From: Pegoplata infirma
Taxonomy: Eukaryota; Arthropoda; Insecta; Diptera; Anthomyiidae
Assembly (NCBI GenBank): GCA_963921195.1
Contig: OY992537.1
Span: forward strand, 204,996,581 to 205,060,580
Direction: 5' to 3'
DNA length: 64,000 nucleotides
The notes beneath the pieces were generated by a model, which worked only from the letters and a program-made list of their open reading frames with translations, had not been told where the DNA came from and made no database searches. Position 1 is the stretch's first letter; each line of letters begins with the position of its first letter. Below are positions 12,201 through 22,695 of this stretch, in pieces. Made by a program: the position numbers and the translations under genes.

Positions 12201-15200
12201 ATATCAGGTATAAAGTTCTTAAAATGGTGATTAAATCTATTAACTAATTTCCCTCATGATTTCAGAGTATATTTATGCCCATGTTGGATACTCACACATT
12301 GGATTTACAAGAATTATATAATGTGGGTGCTAATATCACCACTATACGCCTAATGGATCCTACAGATTATCAGATTAAAAATCTGGTACGTGATTGGGAG
12401 GATAGGGAAAAACGAGAGGGCAATTTTTATCGGGTAGATCCAGATAAGGTTAATGTGAGTAATTTTTTCTATAGGAAATATGTTTTTTTTAGTAATTCTT
12501 ATGTTTTCGCAGACAAATATGCTTTTAGCTAGTGATGCTGTATGGATGTTTGTTAAAGGTCTAGCGGGCCTTGAAATAGCCGAAGAACTTAAACCTCAAG
12601 AACTGCAGTGTCGTAAAAATCGAGCTTGGTCTCATGGTAGACAGATAATTGAGTTTATAAGGGCGGTAAGGAAAAAACTTTAAAATTCAAAAAGCTTTAA
12701 ATGAAAGCTTTATGTACAATGGTTATGATAATATGTGGCAATAAGAAAAAAAAAAGCTTAAGTGGACACAAGAAAAAGTTTATTTATTATTACTCCTATT
12801 TCGAAATTAGATTAAGATCGAAAATAAGAGCTTTTGGTTTTATATTTGTGACAAAATCTAAAACAAAGTATTTTTATAACCTCCATTATAAAATGGAAGA
12901 ATACTAGCTTTGTCATTTCCTTCTATCACCATGTGGAGGCTATAAAAGTTTTTTTTTTACAAACAAAATTTTTTTTCCCTAAGCTTTTTTTCAATTCCAT
13001 CCACAAATATTAGCCATCAAAAGCTTTCATTTCACTTTACATTTTAAAAGCTTTTATAAATCATAAATTTATACAATCAAAAAGCCATTGATTTATCACT
13101 TAAAAAAGCTACTCAAGATAATGTTAAAAGCTTTCGAGTTTCTAAAAATTATCTTCAAGCAGTCCACGTTTTTATAACATTTTTATAAAAAGTTTCCAAG
13201 ATATTTTTTTGCAGGAATTTTAAGAAAAAAATTTATTAATGCCCTTGAAAAATCTAAAAGTTCTAAAATTACAAAAAAAAAGCTCTTATAAAAATTTACT
13301 ATTTTAAACTTGCTAAGTTATTCATATTTTAAAAATAAAAGCTTTTATTAATAAATCTTAAGTCAGTTTTAAAATTTGTTTGCTACATTTGATTTAAATG
13401 TTTTCATGTTACTCTATTCCTGAAAGCTTTGGTGATTCTAAACGTAAGTCTTAAGGTATATTAAAAAGCTTTTTTCTTCCAAACTTTTAATTAGCTAAAT
13501 TTCTTAAGCTCTTTGTAATGAATCTAAAAGTATTGCCAATATTAGTTATTAAACATTTACCATTTTTGAAAAGCTTAAAGAATTGTAAATTTATAGCGGT
13601 ATTTTTTAAAAGCTTTTTAAATTTTTGTTTAGCTTTTTTAATTTTGTATTACCTTCCAGCGTTCTGATGAAGCCATTTCTGGTCGTATTGATTTCAATCA
13701 ATATGGCCAAAGGAGCTTTTTCACTTTACGTTGCATTGAGGTGACCAGTACTGGCCTTTTGGACTTGTCTACCTGGGATCCTGTTAATGGTTTTGATCTT
13801 TTGGGAGACGATGAAGCCAGCGACAAACGTTCGATGGTAAAATTACAAAATAAAACATTTATAATAACTTCACGTATAGGAGCACCTTTTTTAATGAACC
13901 GGTAAAAAAACCAACCCGCACAAAAAAAAGCTTTCTTAAAAAAGTTTTTATAAAATTTCTAAATTTTAGAGTACCCAAAGATGGTGAAATTTTAGAGGGC
14001 AATGCTCGTTATGAGGGTTATTCCATGGATTTAATCGATGCTATAGCTAAAATGCTAAATTTCAAATACGAATTTCACTTGACTCCCGATGGTAAATATG
14101 GTGGTTATAATAAAGTAACCAGACAATGGGATGGTTTAGTGCGTCAGCTGTTAGATGGAGTAAGTTTAAAAAAGCTTTGATTAAAATAATTTTAAAAAAC
14201 CAATATTCTATTTCAGAATGCTGATTTGGGTATTTGCGACTTAACCATGACCTCAGCTCGTCGCCAAGCCGTCGATTTTACACCACCCTTTATGACTTTG
14301 GGCATTAGTATTTTGTATATTAAACCCGAAGTAAAACCACCAAATTTATTTTCATTTCTTTTACCATTCTCCAAAGATGTTTGGATTTATATGATGATTG
14401 GTTATGTGGGCGTTTCTTTGCTGCTATTCGTTCTATCACGTATGGCTCCTGAGGATTGGGAAAATCCTCATCCTTGTAAGGAACCTGAAGAGTATGAAAA
14501 TATTTGGACCATAACAAATGCAACTTGGTTGACAATGGGTTCAATTATGGGTCAAGGATGTGATATATTGCCAAAGTAAGTGGAGGAAAGTTGTTAAGGA
14601 ATAATTAACAGTATTAATTATTAAAATGCTACTTGGAATTTAGGAAATAAATCTATATATTTTTAATTTGTTTGCACGTTTTCTTACAGTTTTTAAAATA
14701 AATAAAATTTAGCATAACCTTCTAATTATAATGTGTAATAATTCATTATAATGGATAAAATTTCATTATAACGGTTTATAATACAATTATGGTTCCTTAT
14801 AATGCCCTAAAATTATTTTGTTTACTAAAATATTTATCAAAAAACGTTATAATCCTTTATGACACCATTATTATGTAGTATAGCACCTGTATAATATATT
14901 ATAGCACTATTATAATGTATTATTACACCATTATAATGGTGTTATAATACATATTACACCAATAAAATGTATTATAACACCATTATTATGCATTATAATC
15001 ATACAACTTTATTATAAAAACTAGTATAATGTATTATAACATCATTATAATGGACAACATTTCATTATAACGGGTACTGAATTATTATAATTAATTATAA
15101 TGGACTACAATTTATTTTAATACAATTTTATTAATCAGCAAATCGTTATAATCCTTTATAACACCATTATAACGTAGTTAACCACCTGTATAATGCATTA

Positions 15201-17842
15201 TAATACCATTATAATGTATTATAACACCATTATAATATATTATAACATTATTATAATACATTACAATACCATTAAAATGTATTATAACACCATTATAATA
15301 CCATTATAATGTTATAATGCATTATAACACTATTATAATGTATTATAACATCATTATAATGTATAATAACATCATTATAATACCATTATAATGCATTATA
15401 ATACCATTATAATGCTATAATATAAAAAATCGCATTATCACACTATTATAATGAAATATAAAACCATTATAATGCATTATAATAACATTATAATACAATT
15501 ATTATGCATTATATTACAATAATAAGTTGTCTTATAAATTTATAATTATTATAATAACATTATAATGCAATAAACACCATTATAATAAGTTATAATAATA
15601 TTATAATGCATTATAATACATTATTATGAACTAAACCAACATTATAATTATAATAATAAGATTTTAATTAATATTATAACATTATAATTATAACGGCACC
15701 TTAATAACTAATTATAAAGCTCCAAAATATTACTGTAATAAATTATGACACATTACAACACCATAATATTTCATTATAATGCACTACAACTTATAATAAT
15801 AAAACTTTGTGCATCAAAAAGCGTTATAATGAATTATAACAACATTTTAATGCTTTATAACATCATTATAATTCAGTATAACACCTTTATGATGCATTAT
15901 AACACCATTATAATGCATTATAACACCATAATAATGCAGTATAACACCATTATAATGCAGTATAACACCATTATATTACGTTAAATTATCTTTATAATTA
16001 TTATAATTCTATTATAGTTATTATGTACCATTATAATTTATTATAAAGTTTGAAATACTATTTTAAAACATTATAACACCAAAAAAATGCATTATAACAA
16101 CATTATAATGCAGTATAACGCCATTATAATGCAGTATAACATCATTATAGTACGTTTTAATATCTTTGTAATTATTATAATACTATAATAATTATTTAGT
16201 ACCATTATAATGTACTGTAACTCCATTATAATTGGTTATAATGTATTATACCAATATTATTATGAGTTTAATGATTTTATTCTATAATTATAATGTGTTA
16301 TAATGAATTATACCTTAACGAATATATAGTAATATTCCATATTTCTTCAATAAATTCATAATTCTTTCTTAATAAATTTAAATTTAGAGCCTCTTCTACA
16401 CGTTTAGTCACCGGCATCTGGTGGTTCTTCGCCTTGATGATGTTAAACTCCTATACCGCCAATTTGGCTGCGTTTTTGACCATGTCACGTATGGGTACTT
16501 CCATTAATAGTGCTGAAGATTTGGCGGCACAAAATAAAATTAAGTATGGTGCTGTTATGGGTGGCAGTACAATGTCATTTTTTAAGGTGAACACATTCCA
16601 CACAATTGAACAACAAAAAACTGAAAATTAAATGTTTAACGCTTTCAGGACTCTAATTTTACCACCTATCAACGTATGTGGGCTTCCATGGAATCCGATA
16701 TGACGGTCTTTACCAAAAGCAATGATGAGGGAGTTGAAAGAGTTTTAAAAGGCAAACGTTTGTATGCGTATCTAATGGAATCCACTAGCTTGGAATATAT
16801 TGTGGAAAGAAATTGTGATTTGGTGCAAATCGGAGGATGGCTGGATTATAAAACCTATGGCGTAGCTATGCCATTTAGTAAGTTTTTTAATTTTTGTATA
16901 AGATTTTTTTTAAATACAATTTCCTTTAAAAAAACAGATTCTCCTTATCGCAAACAAATAAGTGGTGCTGTTTTAAAACTTGGTGAAGCTGGTGCTTTGA
17001 CTGAATTGAAAAGAAAATGGTGGAAAGAAATGCATGGTGGCGGTCAGTGTGAAAGTGCTGCGGCTGCTTCCAGTGATACCCCAGAATTAGATTTGGAAAG
17101 TGTGGGTGGTGTCTTCTTGGTTTTGGGTTTAGGTTTATTGTGTGCTTTTATTATTGGTACTGTAGAATTTCTATGGAATGTTAAAACGGTAGCAGTTGAT
17201 GAAAAGGTAAAGAAAAAATATTTTAAATTTTATAAAACTTATTAAAATCTTTTCCATTTCCAGCTTACTCTAATGGAAGCTCTTAAAGTTGAAGCTCTAT
17301 TCGCTTTAAAATTTTGGATTGCTACTAAACCCGTACACGCCAGTTCAGCAAATTCCAGTTCTGGTTCCAGTTCTTCCTCTTCTTCTTCATCATCTTCTCC
17401 CTCTAAATCATCAAAATCTGTAGGACTTTCTACATCGCACAGTGTCAAATCTGGAAAAACGTCTATACCTGAAACTGTTCGATCTTCTGTGCATGAAAGA
17501 ATTAGAAAAATTGGTTCAATGTTTTCTTTGAAATCTCTTAAAATAGAAAAAAGTGATAAAGAAATAGAAGCTCCTCCCTTGCCACCATCACCTGCTCCAC
17601 GCCCTATTATAGTTAAACCCGAAGTACATACAGAAGATAAAGCTATACAAATTGAAATAAAAGGAAATCAAGGGGAGCAGCATCATCACCACCACCATCA
17701 TCATCATCATCCACATCATAATGTTAGTGATGATACAGAGCAGGAACCTGAACAGGAACCGGCCGAAAAGCATCATCGTCGTGATATTAAAAATCGTAAA
17801 CGTGATAGCAAAATAAGCTCTAAAAGTCATACGAATGTATAA
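5869..17842 (+). CDS. clumsy: Kainate-type ionotropic glutamate receptor (whole gene, 14 exons)
   Basis: Ligand-gated cation channel subunit acting at the plasma membrane, likely synaptic. Coding exons by splice signal and phase: 5869-5941, 6003-6149, 6218-6280, 11736-11939, 11996-12207, 12266-12454, 12513-12665, 13660-13901, 13970-14159, 14217-14575, 16388-16586, 16649-16877, 16938-17206, 17264-17842. The total is 3108 bases, which keeps one frame and gives 1035 residues. Order: signal peptide (1-18), amino-terminal domain, ligand-binding S1, M1, pore loop, M3 with SYTANLAAF (632-640), S2, M4 (about 809-830) and a 200-residue low-complexity tail. Every junction is GT/AG. The start was chosen as the first ATG before a hydrophobic signal peptide. 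The kainate class is clear from the family motifs. The clumsy assignment rests on similarity plus the WIPI-family neighbour and is less certain; another fly kainate subunit is possible. Confidence 0.9.
6281..7165. repeat. Intron 3, first part: low-complexity tract and MITE
   Basis: 6296-6460 is GAGAAAAAAATATG-type low complexity. 6470-6600 is a degenerate TTCCATTTCGTTCC tract whose reverse complement appears at 20150-20230. 6675-7165 is a transposon-like copy rich in AGTTGTTTTxAACTAC; its 5' part (ACACTCAGAAAATTAT) matches the element at 63188-63705. No exon is seen here. Confidence 0.7.
7426..7559. mobile_element. 134-bp hairpin MITE with TTA/TAA flanks
   Basis: Ends are GGGCGCGGTAACACGAGAT and, reverse-complemented, GGGATGCTGTCACACGAGA. 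About 55 bp of each arm pair (CTGCTAGAGGTAGAGCAAA against its complement). It is flanked by TTA on the left and TAA on the right and sits inside an array monomer, which proves insertion. The three-base A/T flank resembles PIF/Harbinger target sites. Confidence 0.75.
8791..9049. mobile_element. ~260-bp element with CACTCAAAA-type ends
   Basis: It interrupts an array monomer at GGATCCTA|CA...TA|CATTCC. The left end is CACTCAAAATAATTCTGC and the right end is TTTTTTTTTGGGTG. The flanks show a TA or TACA duplication. The internal sequence repeats TTAGTAxxTTACTA words. A similar end type is seen at 35650-36494 and 63188-63705. Confidence 0.6.
9494..10060. mobile_element. AT-rich insertion in the intron 3 array
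   Basis: A stretch of very AT-rich sequence full of ATTTTTTACTCAATT/AATTGAGTAAAAA words lies between CTTACACAGAAAAAAAT and AAACAAGTGAGTACAC. The array resumes on both sides. The terminal inverted repeats are short and the boundaries approximate. Confidence 0.5.
10521..11613. mobile_element. 1.09-kb foldback element, arms ~540 bp
   Basis: CATATGAGGCATTCCACACC at 10521 matches its reverse complement ending at 11613. The arms stay paired almost to a centre near 11067, with blocks such as GGGCTTAGGAGGCGTGGTCA and AAAATCCGGCCACTTTTTTT. It lies in receptor intron 3, about 120 bp before exon 4. No transposase is present; open frames here are palindrome shadows. Confidence 0.88.
11736..12665 (+). 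CDS. clumsy: Receptor exons 4-7: rest of the amino-terminal domain
   Basis: Exons 11736-11939, 11996-12207, 12266-12454 and 12513-12665. The first encodes [20 protein letters not shown], the usual lobe-1 segment after the GPNT motif, then [14 protein letters not shown]. The next two carry [20 protein letters not shown] and the [18 protein letters not shown] region. The fourth contains [12 protein letters not shown], a standard ATD helix, and a cysteine. Phases 1, 1, 0, 0, 0 chain without a break. Introns 4-6 are about 56-58 bp. Confidence 0.93.
12666..13659. other. Receptor intron 7, AAGCTT-rich
   Basis: This 994-bp intron holds at least a dozen AAGCTT hexamers, usually as AAAAGCTTTT-like words, spread rather than tandem. 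Further copies occur in introns 8 and 9 (near 13928 and 14172). No exon, transposon end or RNA gene was recognised in it. Confidence 0.7.
13660..14575 (+). CDS. clumsy: Receptor exons 8-10: S1, M1 and pore loop
   Basis: Exons 13660-13901, 13970-14159 and 14217-14575 (residues about 348-611). Exon 8 ends with [15 protein letters not shown], the start of the S1 glutamate-binding lobe. Exon 9 gives [20 protein letters not shown]. Exon 10 carries LTMTSAR with Arg506, aligned to the arginine that holds the agonist carboxylate, then [20 protein letters not shown]1 at about 545-567, and the re-entrant loop ending [14 protein letters not shown]. The residue at the usual Q/R site reads Gly. Exon 8 ends with two bases of Arg428, completed by the first base of exon 9. 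Confidence 0.95.
14576..16387. repeat. Receptor intron 10: CATTATAATG low-complexity tract
   Basis: About 1.6 kb (14700-16320) of degenerate repeats of roughly 20 bp built from TATAACACCATTATAATG and GCATTATAATA. The word CATTATAATG is its own reverse complement, so the tract is self-complementary throughout. Normal splice signals frame it (GTAAGT at 14576, TTTAG before 16388). The open frame at 15745-15984 is only the repeat translated. Confidence 0.9.
16388..17206 (+). CDS. clumsy: Receptor exons 11-13: M3, S2 and M4
   Basis: Exons 16388-16586, 16649-16877 and 16938-17206. Exon 11 has the M3 channel-lining helix with the invariant SYTANLAAF (632-640) and ends in [10 protein letters not shown] (Gly670-Ser-Thr672, agonist contacts). 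Exon 12 has LMESTSLEY with Glu721, aligned to the acidic residue that binds the agonist amino group, then [16 protein letters not shown]. Exon 13 gives [22 protein letters not shown] and M4 (about 809-830). Phases 0, 1 and 0 follow on. All gating and ligand residues checked appear intact. Confidence 0.96.
17264..17842 (+). CDS. clumsy: Receptor exon 14: cytoplasmic low-complexity tail
   Basis: Residues 844-1035 follow M4. They begin with a membrane-proximal [18 protein letters not shown] helix and continue through a serine-rich run (about 870-896), a basic Ser/Lys region, a proline-rich [11 protein letters not shown], a ten-histidine run at 983-992, an EPEQEP acidic patch and a basic end. The final residues TNV fit a class I PDZ ligand (Thr at -2, Val at 0). 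The stop codon is TAA at 17840-17842. The tail is longer and more repetitive than the conserved core and is probably fast-evolving. Confidence 0.93.
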   Translation, partial: LTLMEALKVEALFALKFWIATKPVHASSANSSSGSSSSSSSSSSSPSKSSKSVGLSTSHSVKSGKTSIPETVRSSVHERIRKIGSMFSLKSLKIEKSDKEIEAPPLPPSPAPRPIIVKPEVHTEDKAIQIEIKGNQGEQHHHHHHHHHHPHHNVSDDTEQEPEQEPAEKHHRRDIKNRKRDSKISSKSHTNV

Positions 17843-17932
17843 TTTAAAAAAAAGGTCTTTTAAATCAATTAATCTTTTAAATATACAAAGATAAAGCTAA
17901 ATGTTATATTGAACATTTGATTCGTTAATTCA

Positions 17933-17938
17933 AATAAA
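17933..17938 (+). terminator. Candidate polyadenylation signal of the receptor gene
   Basis: A canonical AATAAA lies 91 bases after the receptor stop codon in AT-rich 3' flank, before the first dispersed repeat at about 17960. It is the nearest perfect hexamer. The cleavage site cannot be placed from sequence alone. Confidence 0.6.
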
Positions 17939-17959
17939 TTTTTCATGGAAAGTGAAGCC

Positions 17960-18935
17960 ATTCACTAATTAGTCCTGTTTATTTGGTGGTGGGCGTTGGG
18001 TGAACCTTTCCCATCGCGATAAAAGTTACCAAAGTTATTTATTAGGATATACAAATGTTTTACCTTAAATTAGACAATTTAAGGTAATATGTAAAAGGGG
18101 CGGGCAAAAAACGGGCATTTTTAATTCCCTGGGTCCAAATGCAGGATTTTAAACATTTCTTGCAAAAACAAATGTTTCATTTGTTTAACAAAAAAACAAA
18201 AAAACATGTAAAAAAAATGGCGTTTTTCAGAGATTGGTTCAGTTTTTGAAGGAGGAAGTTTTTTCCCCCTTGTCCGATTTTGCCTATTTACGAACTTAAC
18301 CTTCCTATGACCATGAGACAGTTTTGTCCGTGTGTAACGCAATATCGGTCGGGTATCCCATAAAGTATATATATTATTAATCAGTGATCGATTCTTAGAC
18401 ATTCTAGCGATGTCCGTCCGTGTCCGTCTTTCCGTTCGTCCGTTTGTAGTTAACACGAATTAGTCCAAAATAAAAGAGCTAGACTTCTTAAGTTTGGCAC
18501 GAATATGTCTAATGGTCCTAGGCAGGTTAAGTTTGGAAATGGGCAAAATCGGAAGTGGGAGAAAAAGTTCCGCTTTGAAGAACTATACCAACCTCTGAAA
18601 AAACGCCAATTTTTTTGACTTTATTTTGTAATTTTGTTAAAAAAAATGAAACATGTTTGTGTTCGCAGACGTTCAAAGTACTGCGCTTGGAACCAGGGGA
18701 TAAAAAAATGTCTCTTTTTTCGGCCGCCCCCTTTTTGAGGGCGTGGATAAAAAAATTATTTAAATAATAATAAAATAACAATACTTTAGTGGAAAAAGGC
18801 GAATAAAATGAACTTGTAAACATATACCGAGAGGAGCAAGGAGTTCCCCAACTCATCGTCCCCTCCCCCCAAAACAAATTGTCCCTATCATTTCTTTTTT
18901 TTAAATTTTTTTTTACATATTGGAGGGTATAAAAG
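17960..18935. repeat. Dispersed repeat, composite
   Basis: Contains GGTGGTGGGCGTTGGGTGAA, AGGGGCGGGC, TTGTCCGATTTTGCC and GTCCGTCCG-rich blocks, ending in GGAGGGTATAAAAGAATTCG. Related blocks occur at 34440-34780 and 50580-50760. Frames here are broken; no transposase or reverse transcriptase domain was recognised. 18936-19129 holds nothing recognisable. Confidence 0.6.
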
Positions 18936-19129
18936 AATTCGGCACAACAGAATATATTTTATTTTTTATGTTTAAAAAATCCCAAATTTTGGTAGAACTT
19001 TTATCAAAGGACGCCACGGGTAAAAATGATTGGATTTTTCTCAAATTAAAATTTTTAAAAAAAAAATATTAAAATTTCTTACCCTTGACCCTTTCATAGA
19101 GCTTGACACAATCTTTCATTTAAACTTAA

Positions 19130-20240
19130 AAAAATTACTTTGGTACTTTTTATATTTCTAGAAAAACATAATAGTGCCAGAAACTTAAAATTTTAAATGT
19201 AGGGTCCTTCAGCGAAAAAATCATTCTGAGCAAAGTGCCTTTTGGAAACTCTGATTTAAATTGAGTAAATTTGTAAAAAAAAATCTACTTTGGTACCGAA
19301 CCAATGAAGCTTGAGTCTTGTGAATAAGGATAAAAATGTGTATTTGGTACTTTTTCTTTTTCCTGAAATAATGATATTGAAACTTGATATTTTAGAATGT
19401 AAGATCCTTCGGTGAAGAAAACATTCTGGAAGTGGTACTTTTTGGAAATTTCGTTTTTTTAGGGGAGAAAATGGGTTAAAAAAGTGTACTTTTAATACTT
19501 CTTCCTGAATATTTCCTGAAATAATGATTCTTGAAACTTGAAATTTGTCAAGTAGGATCCTTCGGTAAAAATAACATTCTGGAAAATATACTTTTTGGAA
19601 ATTCCGTTTCAGAGGGGAGTATAAGGGCTTGAAAATGTACTTTTGGTACTATTTATTGTAATGAAATACTGATCCTATGAACTTGAAATTTTAAATGTAG
19701 AGTCCTCAAGCGGAAAAAACATTTGGAAAAGGTACATTTTGGAAATTCTGATTATTTGGGGACAAAAAGGGGTAAAAAAGGGTATTTTTGTATGTTTTTT
19801 TTTTATTTCCTGAAATAATGGGTCTTGAAACTTAAAATTTGGCATGCTGGATACTTTCGTGAAAAAACAACATTCTAAAAAAATACTTTGTGGAAATTCT
19901 GTTTCTTTGGGGGATAAAATAGGTAAAAATGTGTACTTTTGGTACTTCTACACTTAATATTTGGAATGTAGGATCGATCCTTCAGTGAAAAAACATGATG
20001 GAAAAACTACTTTTTGGAACTTCCGTTTCTTAGGGGGTTCAAAGTATAAAAAATGTGTACATTCTGATAAAAGTACTTTTTGGAAATTCCATTTATGAAG
20101 ACATGAGAATTTTTTATTTTTTTTTATAACGCATGTTGTACGGAAAGGAATAAAACTCACATGGAACTTAATGAGATGGAACTACGAACGAAATGGAATA
20201 GAACGGAAACGATATAGAATGGAGCAGGGAACGTTTTGAA
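19130..20240. repeat. Inverted counterpart of the intron 3 array
   Basis: About six to seven diverged monomers of the 145-bp family in reverse orientation (for example AAACTTGAAATTT, GTAGGATCCTTCGGT, AAAAAGTACTTTTTGGAAAT), followed at 20150-20230 by the reverse complement of the TTCCATTTCG tract of 6470-6600. The order is the mirror image of the intron 3 region, so both parts appear to come from one larger module. Confidence 0.75.
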
Positions 20241-20389
20241 ATTATACTTTTTTCACACATTTTTTATTCTCTTCTCTTTTTTAAAATTTTTTTTAACCTT
20301 TTAATTCAGCGGAAAAAAACATTTGAAAGAGGCAACTTTTGTAAAAACAGGTTGAAATGGGGTTAAATTTGTACCGTTTTAACCATTAG

Positions 20390-22062
20390 GGCACATTGGG
20401 CACGGTCCAAGGGCCCCTAACCTAAGAGGCCCCAAAATTCCAATAAATTCGCTTATTCGAAAATGGACCAACATATTTTTAATTTGTTTTTATAGAAAAA
20501 TTTACATTTCTATAGAAAAATTCTCTGAATCGAACTGATTTTTCGTATAGAACTGAGACTTTTTCTATAGGAGAAATTTCTACTTCATAGCAGTTTTTTC
20601 TAAATAAAAAGTCTCAGATTCTGAAACATTTTACGTACAGAAAAAGTTTCAGAGTCTAAGACATTTTTCGTATTAAAGTCTCAAATTCTGAGATATTTTA
20701 CGTATAGAAAAAGTCTCGGATTCTGAGATATTTTTCGTATAGGAAAAGTATCAGATTCTAAGACATTTTTCGTATAGAAAAAGTCTCAGATTCTGAGACA
20801 TTTTTTGTATAGAAAGAATCTCAGACTCTGAGACATTTTTCATATAGAAATAGTCTCAGCTTCTGAGACATTTTTCGTGTAGAAAAAGTCTCAGCTTCTA
20901 AAACTTTTTTCGTATAGAAAACGCCTCAGATTCTGAGACATTTTTTTGTATAGATAAAGTCTCAGATTCTGAGACATTTTTCGTATAGAAAAAGTCTCTG
21001 ATTCTGAGACATTTTTCGTACAGAAAAAGTCTCAGATTATGAGACATTTTTCGTATAGAAAAAGTCTCAGATTCTGAGACATTTTTTCGTGTAGAAAAAG
21101 TCTCAGCTTCTAAAACATTTTTCGTATAGAAAGGGTCTCAGATTCTGAGACATTTTTCGTATAGAAAAAGTCTCAGATTCTGAAACACTTTACGTACAGA
21201 GAAAGTTTCAGAGTCTGAGACATTCTTCGTATAGAAAATGCCTCATATTCTGAGACATTTTTAGAAAAAGTCTGAGATTCTGAGATATTTTTCGTATAGA
21301 AAAAGCCTCAGATTCTGAGACATTTTTCGTATAGAAAAAGCCTCAGATTCTGAGACATTTTTCGTATAGAAAAAGTCTCAGATTCTAAAACATTTTACGT
21401 ACAGAGAAAGTTTCAGAGTCTGAGACATTCTTCGTATAGAAAATTATTCAGATTCTGAGACATTTTTCGTTTAGAAATAGTCTGAGATTCTGAGACATTT
21501 TTCGTATAGAGAAAGTCTCAGATTCTGCGACATTTTTCGTATAAAAAAATTTTCAGCTTCTAAAAAATTTTTCGTATAGAAAAAGTCGCAGATTCTTATA
21601 GAAAAATTCTCAGATTCTAAAACATTTTTCGTATAGAAAAAGTCTCAGAGTAGAATAGAAATAATAAATAAATAATAATAATAAATCATCGATTAAAACT
21701 ATTATAATTATTATTCTCAGATTCTGAGATATTTTTCGTAAAGAAACGCAGATTCTAAGATATTTTTTGTATAGAAAAAGTTGTAGATTTTAAGACATAT
21801 AGAAAACTATAGAAAAGGTTTCAGAATCTGAGACATTTTTCGATAGTAAATTATTCTACACTAATTTCATGGGTTTAATTAAAATCAAGAAAAGTTACCT
21901 CGAGCTAGAAAAAATATATTTTTTTAGTTTCTTTATCTTAAAAAATGTAATTTAATGAATTTAATTTGTACTAAAAGAATGTTTTTTTTTTCTCATGCGA
22001 CTTTTTACTTTCCAGTGGGGCCCCAAATTTTTGTGTGACCAGGGCCCCACATTCCCAATTAT
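20390..22062. mobile_element. GGCCCC-ended element carrying a 35-bp array
   Basis: The left edge is ATTGGGCACGGTCCAAGGGC with GGCCCC words, and the right edge is GTGGGGCCCCAAATTTTTGT...GGGCCCCACATTCCCAAT. The edges are roughly inverted and enclose an array of 35-bp monomers AGTCTCAGATTCTGAGACAT + TTTTCGTATAGAAAA (20500-21660). The monomers here are diverged. A second right edge lies at 29494-29535, but its left edge is missing at the duplication junction (27718). Confidence 0.55.
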
Positions 22063-22695
22063 TTTTAGATCTTAATAAAAAAACTATATTTCTTTAGTTG
22101 TCCTTCCTTAATATTTATTGCATTTGTTTTCTAAATTTTATTATTTTTTTTGCACATTTCAACTACATATTAAATTATACATATTACACAATAATAAGGT
22201 ACATTTGAAGTTTTTTTTTTTTTTTGTCATTTAAAAATTATGTTAATACAATACAAAAAAACACAAATTAATTAAGAATTATAGAGAGAAAACAAAGATT
22301 GTCTTGAATAATTGAAAGGTACTGTAATAGAATATTGAGAAGGACATAAGATAATTTCTTGTTGGAATAAACTTAAATAATAGCTTCATAGGCTAAAGGC
22401 CATTTCATTTAGATTAGTACACAAAATAGTTATATTTTTTTAAATAATTTTTCTTTAAGATTCATTAAAAGTTTTTTTTAATTGAGTTTTCTGATTTCAT
22501 AATTTATATTTAAATACTTATATGCAACATAGAGTATTTTTTTTTTTGTTAAATAGTATAATAATATAATTTATTTTTTTAATTTCAACTAATTTGAACT
22601 TTTTTTTTTTTGTTTTTGAATCTGATTCTTTGATAACAGCGTCCGACAAAAAGAAAAAAAATTCGTTTAACCTGAACTTTGAAACTAGAAACTAA

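Noticed and set aside
15745..15984. HYNTII-repeat protein
   Set aside because: Pure translation of the TATAACACCATTATAATG intron tract.
14700..16320. TATAAT words as bacterial promoters
   Set aside because: They are components of a fly intron repeat; eukaryotic context makes a -10 reading meaningless.
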